From the NCBI GenBank assembly GCA_902806395.1, contig CADCWH010000124.1, positions 1-11,320 of the forward strand: a DNA stretch of 11,320 nt. Direction: 5' to 3'. Each line of letters opens with the position of its first letter. Within the stretch, counting starts at the first letter, position 1. This DNA comes from an uncultured Thermomicrobiales bacterium. GTDB taxonomy: Bacteria > Chloroflexota > Chloroflexia > Thermomicrobiales > UBA6265. Below, one piece after another: positions 6,209 through 11,320 of the stretch. The position numbers and the translations under genes are program-made. The notes below the pieces were generated by a model that was not told the origin of the DNA, made no database searches, and was given only the letters and a program-made list of their open reading frames with translations.

Positions 6209-7507
6209 TCAGCGCATCGTCTTGATCGCCCCCCAGAGGTCACCCGCCAGGCGGCGCTTCGGCATCCGCCCCGCCATCGCGGCGAGGGAGCGGTACTTCT
6301 CGGCCTTGGGCTTGCCGTCCACGGTCAGATACGCCCGGGCCATCTCGGAGAGCAGTTCGGGGTAGTCGGTCAGCAGGTGAGGCCGGGCATGGGCGAAGTC
6401 GGTCACGTTGCGGATCTTGTAGAGGTCCTTGATGACCACGCTGTCCTCCAGCAGTTCCCGGTAGCGGGACATGGTCGCCGCCGAGAAGTCGCCCCGTTCG
6501 GTCGCCTCGACTATGGCTTGGGCGGCCATGTGGCCCGACAACATCGCCAGGTTGACCCCTTCCCGGTTGAGGGGGTTGACGAAGCCAGCCGCATCACCGA
6601 CCACCACCACGCCGTCCGCGTAGACCTGCGGCATCCGGTTGTAGCCGCCCTCGGGAATCAGGTGGGCCGAGTACTCGACCGTCTCACCACCAGCCAGCAA
6701 CGGGGCGATGGACGGATGACGCTTGAATCGGTCGAGCATATCGTTGACGTTCACGCCGGTCCGGATCAGGTCCTCCAAGAGCGCACCGGTCCCGACCGAG
6801 AGCGTGTCGCGGTTGGTGTAGATGAATCCGTAGCCCAACAAGTTCGACGTCGACTCCCCAAAGATCTCCAGCGCCGTGCCAAGGCCCGACGGGAGATTGA
6901 AGCGGTCCTCGATCGTCCCTGACGGGAGGGCGATCAATTCCTTCGCGACCAGGGCCTGCTCGATCGGAGCCCACTCCTTGTGCAGGCCGACCTTCTGGGC
7001 CAGGAGCGAGTTGGCACCGTCGGCCAGGACGACGACGTTGGCGAACAGTTCCCCGTCCGGTTCACCGGTGGTCACCCCGACGACGGCTCCATCTTCCCAG
7101 AGCAGATCGGTAACGGTGAACTCCGGGTAGACTTCGGCCCCGGCCGCCTCGGCCGTCGTGGCGTGCCAGCGGTCGAACTCGGAGCGGAGGACGGAATAGG
7201 CATTGAAGGGAGGCGCCGCGAACCGCTCAGAACGGTAGGTCGCGCCGAGCATCGCGTCCCCGGTCAGGAGCATGTAGCGCTGCTCGATGATCGGCCGCTC
7301 CAGTGGCGCCTCGGCCTCGAACCCCGGCACCATGTCCTCGGTCGGCTGCCGATAGAGGATGCCGCCCCAGACATTCTTCGCCCCTGGGAAGGCGCCCCGC
7401 TCCAACACGACCACGGCCAACCCGGCTGCCGCCAACTCCCGGGCAGCGGTGATCCCGGCCGGCCCGGCCCCGACCACGATGGCATCCATTCGGTCCGCGT
7501 CGGCCAC
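6209..7507 (-). CDS. fixC: FixC-type electron-transfer flavoprotein:quinone oxidoreductase (FAD-dependent)
   Basis: A 432-residue FAD enzyme of the geranylgeranyl reductase/ETF-QO superfamily. It takes electrons from EtfAB (FixBA) and passes them to membrane quinone. The FAD dinucleotide motif VVGAGPAGITAARELAAAGLAVVVLERG is at 11-38. GAKNVWGGILY (42-52), YSVLRSEFDRW (104-114), VVLADGANSLLAQKVG (159-174) and KELIALPSGTIEDRFNLP (189-206) follow, then GDAAGFVNPLNREGVNLAMLSG (304-325), the second FAD motif. All align with E. coli FixC as I remember it. There is no C-terminal ferredoxin domain, unlike mitochondrial ETF-QO, so an Fe-S partner (FixX) would be expected but none is encoded next to it. 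The GTG start at 7507 has AGGGG 8 bases upstream; an internal ATG at 7489 lacks such a site. It lies last in the unit, 151 bases after etfA. Confidence 0.87.
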   Translation of the reverse strand: MADADRMDAIVVGAGPAGITAARELAAAGLAVVVLERGAFPGAKNVWGGILYRQPTEDMVPGFEAEAPLERPIIEQRYMLLTGDAMLGATYRSERFAAPPFNAYSVLRSEFDRWHATTAEAAGAEVYPEFTVTDLLWEDGAVVGVTTGEPDGELFANVVVLADGANSLLAQKVGLHKEWAPIEQALVAKELIALPSGTIEDRFNLPSGLGTALEIFGESTSNLLGYGFIYTNRDTLSVGTGALLEDLIRTGVNVNDMLDRFKRHPSIAPLLAGGETVEYSAHLIPEGGYNRMPQVYADGVVVVGDAAGFVNPLNREGVNLAMLSGHMAAQAIVEATERGDFSAATMSRYRELLEDSVVIKDLYKIRNVTDFAHARPHLLTDYPELLSEMARAYLTVDGKPKAEKYRSLAAMAGRMPKRRLAGDLWGAIKTMR

Positions 7508-7658
7508 TACCCCATCCCCTCTTTCGTGATCATCACATCGCGGGTGTCGTCATCGCTCCACCTGACGTCCTGGTCGTCGCCACGCCGAGGCACTGCCCCG
7601 GTCAATCCCGGGCCGCCGCGCGGTCCGGCGGGGGCATCGGACACCTTCCGGACTCGGG
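7508..7658 (-). other. etfA-fixC intergenic region with hairpin and dyad
   Basis: 151 bases, by far the longest gap in the rightmost unit. It contains a GC-only hairpin CCGCCG/CGGCGG with a 7-base loop (7613-7631) and, closer to fixC, the dyad GTGAT-C-ATCAC (7526-7536). This may be an attenuating structure or an internal promoter with operator that lets fixC be set apart from etfBA. No small gene fits here. Confidence 0.35.
7516..7520 (-). promoter_or_regulatory. Ribosome binding site supporting the GTG start of fixC
   Basis: On the minus strand AGGGG within GAGGGGATGGGGTA ends 8 bases before the GTG at 7507, supporting this start over the ATG six codons downstream. Confidence 0.5.
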
Positions 7659-8639
7659 TCAGCGCTTTGCACCACCGAGGGCGGCGATCAGGGCCGGGAC
7701 CACTTCGAAGGCGTCACCGACGATGCCAAACGACGCCGATTTGAAGATCGGCGCATCGGGGTCTCGGTTGATCGCCACGACATAGTCGGAACCCTGCATA
7801 CCGACGTTGTGCTGCACGGCGCCGCTGATCCCGACCGCGATGTAGAGGCGAGGTGACACGGTCGTGCCGGTCTGGCCGATCTGCTCGTGATGCGGTCGCC
7901 ATCCGGCGTCCACCACTGCCCGGGTCGCCCCGACCGCACCGCCGAACACGCCGGCCAAGTCCTCGACGAGCGAAAAGTTCGCTGGCTCCTTCAATCCCCG
8001 GCCGCCGCTGACGACTACCTCGGCCGAACCGAGCGACGACGGTCCGCTCGTCTTGGCGACCGTCTCCCGTACTGTCACCCGCAGGTCACGCGTGCCGAGT
8101 TCGACCGCGAACGCCTCGGCCGCCGGACCGGCCCCCGTGCTCGCCGGCTTCTCGTGGCTTCCGGAGCGGACGGTCGCCAGCCAAGGTCCTTCCCCTAGGA
8201 ACCGCACGTCGGATTGGACCCTGCCCCCGAGCACGCCGCGGGTCACCACCACCTGGCCACCTTCGACCGCGAAGGCGATCCCATCCGCCACCGAAGGCAC
8301 CTCGAGACGGGCCGCCAGGCGCGGCACGATGTCCTTGCCGGCGGTCGTCCCCGCCGCCAGGACGACGCGGGCGTCAAGATCGCGCACCGCCGTTTCGACC
8401 ACGGCCGTTCCAGACTCGGTCGTCAGCGGGACCAGGTGGGGGTCGTCCGCCACCAGGAGCCGATCGATGCCGGTCGCCGCGAAACCATAGGCCGCGTCCC
8501 CGGCCATCGGCCCCAACAGCAGCCCGACCAATGGCATACCCATGCCGTCCGCGACGCCGCGGGCAGCAGTGACCGCCTCGGCCGATTCCGGCCGTAGACC
8601 GTCCGGCCCGACTTCTCCGACAACCAGCACGACAGCCAT
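7659..8639 (-). CDS. etfA: Electron transfer flavoprotein alpha subunit (EtfA/FixB)
   Basis: A 326-residue ETF alpha subunit, normal length. With EtfB it forms a soluble FAD-bearing heterodimer that carries electrons from dehydrogenases to FixC. The N-terminal domain (1-185) starts MAVVLVVGEVGPDGL. The C-terminal FAD domain has SGGRGL (211-216), GGAVGATRAVVDAGW (233-247), EQIGQTGTTVSPRLYIAVGISGAVQH (252-277) and INRDPDAPIF plus FGIVGD (290-309), the full alpha-subunit signature. In common ETFs the GQTGK position is Lys; here it is Thr (GQTGTTVSP), which I recall in some FixB-like members. ATG 8639 has AGGAG 5 bases upstream. It follows etfB after 46 bases, the usual order for this pair. Confidence 0.93.
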   Translation of the reverse strand: MAVVLVVGEVGPDGLRPESAEAVTAARGVADGMGMPLVGLLLGPMAGDAAYGFAATGIDRLLVADDPHLVPLTTESGTAVVETAVRDLDARVVLAAGTTAGKDIVPRLAARLEVPSVADGIAFAVEGGQVVVTRGVLGGRVQSDVRFLGEGPWLATVRSGSHEKPASTGAGPAAEAFAVELGTRDLRVTVRETVAKTSGPSSLGSAEVVVSGGRGLKEPANFSLVEDLAGVFGGAVGATRAVVDAGWRPHHEQIGQTGTTVSPRLYIAVGISGAVQHNVGMQGSDYVVAINRDPDAPIFKSASFGIVGDAFEVVPALIAALGGAKR

Positions 8640-8685
8640 GATGACTCCTGATCGGTCCTACAGAACTGAGGGCAACCACGATCGA

Positions 8686-9441
8686 CTAGGGCAACAGCTT
8701 GTGTTCACCGAGCCAGGCCACGAGTTGGTCTGCCGCCTCGCCCGCCGAGCGGTCCTGGACCAGCACCCCGGCAACCTGCCGCTCTGGCGCGACCGGCGCG
8801 CTCCAGTTCAGGCGGGTCGCCGCAAATTGGCTCGCCTGGACGGTCTCCAGCGGCTTCTTCTTGGCGGCCATGATCCCCTTCAGCGACGGGTAACGCGGCT
8901 CGTTCAGGCCCGTGATCGCCATCACTAGTGCCGGCAGTTCGGCCGAGACGGTTTGCGTCCCGTCCTCGACATCGCGCTTAGCGACCACAGTGGTCCCCTC
9001 GAAGGTCAGTTCCTTGATCGAGGAGATGAGGGGCAGGTCAAGCAACTCAGCCAGGTGTGGCCCGACCTGGCCCGCCTCGTAGTCGTCAGAGTTCTGCCCG
9101 GCGATGACGAGGTCGAATGGGGCCTTGATGATCTGGTCTGCCAGGGCCCGGGCCAGATCGAGGGTGTCCATTTCGTCCGGATCCTCGATCGCGAGGAGGA
9201 CCGCCCGGTCGGCCCCCATCGCCAGCGCACGAGTCAGGGCGTCCTTGACCCGCGGCGGCCCGGCGCAGATGACGGTGACCTCGCCCCCCTCGCGCTCTTT
9301 GATCCGCAGGGCCTCCTCGACGGCGTACTCGTCATACGAGCTGATGACACGCTGCTCGCTGAGGACGGGCTGGCCAGTCCCTCTGTCGATCCGGACCGCA
9401 TTCATGTCCGGCACCTGCTTCACGAGGACGACGATATTCAC
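8686..9441 (-). CDS. etfB: Electron transfer flavoprotein beta subunit (EtfB/FixA)
   Basis: A 251-residue ETF beta subunit. MNIVVLVKQVPDMNAVRID opens the protein, SSYDEYAVEEALRIKE (34-49) is the family's conserved helix, and AGQNSDDYEAGQVGPHLAELLDLP (114-137) is the nucleotide-binding region. TGLNEPRYPSLKGIMAAKKKPL (177-198) is the beta signature that reaches EtfA and docks dehydrogenases. The beta subunit normally binds AMP in non-bifurcating ETFs and a second FAD in bifurcating ones; the sequence alone does not settle which. Translation starts at GTG 9441, which overlaps the stop of the enoyl-CoA hydratase gene as GTGA, so the two are coupled. EtfA follows, then FixC, giving the FixABC order of the quinone-linked group. 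Confidence 0.93.
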   Translation of the reverse strand: MNIVVLVKQVPDMNAVRIDRGTGQPVLSEQRVISSYDEYAVEEALRIKEREGGEVTVICAGPPRVKDALTRALAMGADRAVLLAIEDPDEMDTLDLARALADQIIKAPFDLVIAGQNSDDYEAGQVGPHLAELLDLPLISSIKELTFEGTTVVAKRDVEDGTQTVSAELPALVMAITGLNEPRYPSLKGIMAAKKKPLETVQASQFAATRLNWSAPVAPERQVAGVLVQDRSAGEAADQLVAWLGEHKLLP

Positions 9442-10247
9442 CGGGACCGTAACCTTTCGCTCTGCGGATCGTTATCCGGGACCGAGAATCTCGCCGGGCG
9501 ACGCTCGACGAAGGCCGCCATCCCATCACGCTGTTCGACGGTACCGAAGGCCGCCGCAAATGCGTCCAGTTCATCGGCTAGCCCGGCATCGAGACCGGCA
9601 GCCGTCGCGCCACGCACCAGGCGTTTCGTCGCCCGGATCGCCGCCGGACCGTTCTTGGCGATCGCCTCCGCCATGGCCATCGCGGAAGACATGAGGTCCC
9701 CGGCGGGCACGACGGCATTGACGAGCCCGACCCGCAGGGCCGTGGCCGCGTCCATTCTCCTGCCGGTGAGCAACATCTCCATCGCCACACCAGGACCCAC
9801 TAGGGCTGCTAGGCGCTGGGTGCCCCCCCACCCGGCGGGGATCCCGAGAGTGACCTCAGGCTGAGCGAAGACCGCATTCTCGGACGCGACCCGCAAGTCG
9901 CACGCGATCGCCAACTCGCAACCACCCCCGAGCGCGAAACCGTTGACGGCCGCAATCGTCGGTTGAGGCATCCCGGCAAGCGTCGCGGTGACCATCTGGC
10001 CGAGGGCACCGAAGGCGCGGCCCTGATCCGTCGTCATCTCGGCCATCGCCTTGACGTCAGCCCCGGCCGCGAACGCTCGCTCGCCTGCCCCGGTCAAGAT
10101 CACCACCCGAATGTCGTCGCGGGTGGCCAGGACATCGAGCATCGCCTGGAGATCACGAAGCTGGGCGTCGTCTAGCGCGTTGAGCGCCGCCTGGCGTTCC
10201 ATGGTGACCGTGGCGACCCATCCCTCGACGGTGATCTCAATCGCCAT
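9438..10247 (-). CDS. Enoyl-CoA hydratase/isomerase (crotonase family)
   Basis: A 269-residue crotonase-fold enzyme that would hydrate 2-enoyl-CoA to 3-hydroxyacyl-CoA. The oxyanion-hole regions are FAAGADVKAM (59-68) and GFALGGGCELAIACDLRVAS (103-122). Both catalytic glutamates of true hydratases are present: Glu 111 (GGGCELA) and Glu 131 (QPEVTLGIPAGWGGTQRL), which argues for hydratase rather than a pure isomerase or decarboxylase. The C-terminus runs past the usual FVERRPARF end for about 15 polar residues before the stop, which overlaps the etfB start. The ATG at 10247 lies inside the end of the gamma-carbonic-anhydrase gene (11 bp overlap). Within the unit it would feed the thiolase, but a 3-hydroxyacyl-CoA dehydrogenase is not visible. 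A CaiD- or PaaF-like specific role cannot be excluded. Confidence 0.9.
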   Translation of the reverse strand: MAIEITVEGWVATVTMERQAALNALDDAQLRDLQAMLDVLATRDDIRVVILTGAGERAFAAGADVKAMAEMTTDQGRAFGALGQMVTATLAGMPQPTIAAVNGFALGGGCELAIACDLRVASENAVFAQPEVTLGIPAGWGGTQRLAALVGPGVAMEMLLTGRRMDAATALRVGLVNAVVPAGDLMSSAMAMAEAIAKNGPAAIRATKRLVRGATAAGLDAGLADELDAFAAAFGTVEQRDGMAAFVERRPARFSVPDNDPQSERLRSR

Positions 10248-10845
10248 CTGGACGCTCGTCGACGCGGGCCGAGGTCACCGCCCGGTAGTCCGCCGCGTAA
10301 CCAGCATAGCGGGCTGCGGCGCCGTCCAGCGTCGAACGCCTGTCGGCTGCGACCGGTCCCCGTGGCCGGGCCGGGACACCCGCGACGACCGTCCCCGGCT
10401 CGACTTCCGACCTCTCCGGTACCAGGGCACCCGCGGCGACGATGCAACCAGCCCCGACCGTGGACCAGGACAGGATCACTGCCCCCATCCCGACCGTGAC
10501 GCCGGCCCCCACCCGCGAACCGTGGACGATCGCGCCGTGGCCGATTGTCACTTCGTCTCCAATCAGGCATGGCGACCCGGCATCGACATGGAGCACCGCC
10601 CCGTCCTGGACGTTGCTGCGGGCTCCGACCCGAACCGGCGCCACGTCACCCCGCACGGTGGCGTTGAACCAGACGCTGGCCTCCGGCCCAACGTGTACAT
10701 CGCCGGCGATGACCGCTCCCGGCGCGACCCATGCGGACGGATCGATCCGTGGCCAGACACCCCGGTACGGCAGGATGATCGCCCCGGGAAAGGCGATGCC
10801 GAGGTCCGACGCCGGGACGGCCTCGGTCACATGGGGATCAGCCAT
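10237..10845 (-). CDS. Gamma-carbonic-anhydrase-like left-handed beta-helix protein (CaiE/PaaY/YrdA group)
   Basis: A 202-residue hexapeptide-repeat protein, expected to trimerise as a left-handed beta helix. Repeats run from about 36 to 155 (WVAPGAVIAGDVHVGPEASVWFNATVRGDV and on). The catalytic pattern of gamma-class carbonic anhydrases is complete: Arg 65 and Asp 67 (RGDV), Gln 80 (NVQDG), and the three metal-binding histidines 86 (VLHV), 103 and 108 (GHGAIVHG). The start at ATG 10845 overlaps the thiolase stop by 8 bp (ATGGCTGA), so it is coupled to it; the frame continues upstream without a family-like start. Homologues in CoA-pathway operons include CaiE (carnitine) and PaaY (a thioesterase in phenylacetate breakdown), so a thioesterase or pathway-proofreading role is as likely as CO2 hydration. 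A C-terminal tail (about 160-202) is helical and charged. Confidence 0.88.
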   Translation of the reverse strand: MADPHVTEAVPASDLGIAFPGAIILPYRGVWPRIDPSAWVAPGAVIAGDVHVGPEASVWFNATVRGDVAPVRVGARSNVQDGAVLHVDAGSPCLIGDEVTIGHGAIVHGSRVGAGVTVGMGAVILSWSTVGAGCIVAAGALVPERSEVEPGTVVAGVPARPRGPVAADRRSTLDGAAARYAGYAADYRAVTSARVDERPDGD

Positions 10846-11320
10846 CGACGCGCAACACCACCGCGTCACCCTGGCCACCGCCCGAACAGATCGCGGCGAC
10901 GCCGATCCCACCCCCCCGGCGCCGCAGCTCCATCGCCAGGGAGAGGGTGATCCGGGCACCGCTCGCCCCGATCGGGTGGCCGAGGGCAATCGCGCCGCCG
11001 TTGACGTTGACCCGGTCCAGATCGATCCCGAGCCGCCGGGCCGCGATGATCGGCACGCTGGCGAACGCCTCATTGATCTCCCACAGGTCGACGTCGGACA
11101 CGTCCAGACCTGCCCGCTCCAGGGCGACGCGCGCCGCCATCTCGGGGGTGAAGGCGAGGTACGGCGGATCCCACGCCGCGGTCCCGTGACCAAGGATGGT
11201 CGCCAGCGGCGTGATGCCCCGATCCTCGGCCCACGACCTATCGCAGAGCACCATCGCCGCCGCGCCGTCATTGACACCCGGCGCGTTGCCCGCCGTCACG
11301 GTCGACTCAGGATTGAAGAC
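10838..11320 (-). CDS. Acetyl-CoA acetyltransferase (thiolase), C-terminal part, truncated by window edge
   Basis: About 160 C-terminal residues of a thiolase are visible; the frame is open to the last base and the N-terminus, with the nucleophilic Cys, is outside. The visible motifs are VTAGNAPGVNDGAAAMVL, WEINEAFA (the Asn of the thiolase catalytic set), NVNGGAIALGHPIGASGAR (with the catalytic His in GHP) and CSGGGQG near the end, which carries the second catalytic Cys. Thiolases cleave 3-ketoacyl-CoA with CoA to acetyl-CoA, or condense two acetyl-CoA in the reverse sense. It is the first visible gene of the leftward unit; the real operon start lies further right. Its stop is overlapped by the gamma-CA start. 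Degradative 3-ketoacyl-CoA thiolase and biosynthetic acetoacetyl-CoA thiolase cannot be told apart from this end. Confidence 0.92.
   Translation of the reverse strand, partial: VFNPESTVTAGNAPGVNDGAAAMVLCDRSWAEDRGITPLATILGHGTAAWDPPYLAFTPEMAARVALERAGLDVSDVDLWEINEAFASVPIIAARRLGIDLDRVNVNGGAIALGHPIGASGARITLSLAMELRRRGGGIGVAAICSGGGQGDAVVLRVDG

Noticed and set aside
8953..9864. Long plus-strand open frame opposite etfB and the crotonase gene
   Set aside because: Antisense shadow; no family pattern, and both minus-strand genes are clearly real.
1..11320. CRISPR array, insertion sequence, tRNA or phage genes
   Set aside because: Read through for regular repeats, terminal inverted repeats, transposase or integrase motifs and tRNA-like cloverleaf arms; none seen.

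Overview
This is a GC-rich bacterial chromosomal window with short intergenic gaps, several GTG starts and 4-11 bp gene overlaps. The protein set (a TreT-type trehalose synthase with the mid-protein insert of actinobacterial/chloroflexi-like forms, an archaeal-like glucose dehydrogenase, and an ETF-FixC beta-oxidation cluster) suggests a Chloroflexota (Thermomicrobia/Sphaerobacter-like) organism, or less likely an actinobacterium. This is inference from family resemblance; there is no rRNA or other marker in the window.

Layout. (1) Positions 1-1306, plus strand: the 3' end of a glucose 1-dehydrogenase-like medium-chain dehydrogenase, then a tight two-gene unit of a small Hva1/TUDOR-like protein and a pyridoxamine-phosphate-oxidase-like general stress protein. 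(2) 1307-1618: a gene-free convergent spacer with small hairpins. (3) 1619-4804, minus strand: three genes read in the order uncharacterised acidic protein (possible helix-turn-helix), class V PLP-dependent enzyme, TreT-like trehalose glycosyltransferase. The first two overlap by 4 bp. (4) 4805-5037: divergent intergenic region. (5) 5038-6000, plus strand: ribonuclease Z. (6) 6001-6208: convergent spacer. (7) 6209-11320, minus strand: a six-gene unit read in the order thiolase (partial at the window edge), gamma-carbonic-anhydrase-like protein, enoyl-CoA hydratase, EtfB, EtfA, FixC-type ETF:quinone oxidoreductase.

How they work together. The right-hand unit looks like a CoA-thioester degradation module (crotonase plus thiolase) with its own electron outlet: an acyl-CoA dehydrogenase or other flavin dehydrogenase encoded elsewhere would reduce EtfAB, and FixC would pass the electrons to quinone. 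The gamma-carbonic-anhydrase-like protein inside the unit recalls CaiE (E. coli carnitine locus, next to fixABCX) and PaaY (phenylacetate pathway thioesterase). The ferredoxin-like FixX that normally accompanies FixC is not in the window. The left part groups sugar and stress functions (glucose oxidation, trehalose synthesis, stress protein).

I see no mobile element, CRISPR array, tRNA or rRNA. The most unusual point is the composition of the ETF/FixC/crotonase/gamma-CA unit without FixX. No clearly new system stands out, but the uncharacterised protein at 4388-4804 and the role of the gamma-CA homologue are open questions.
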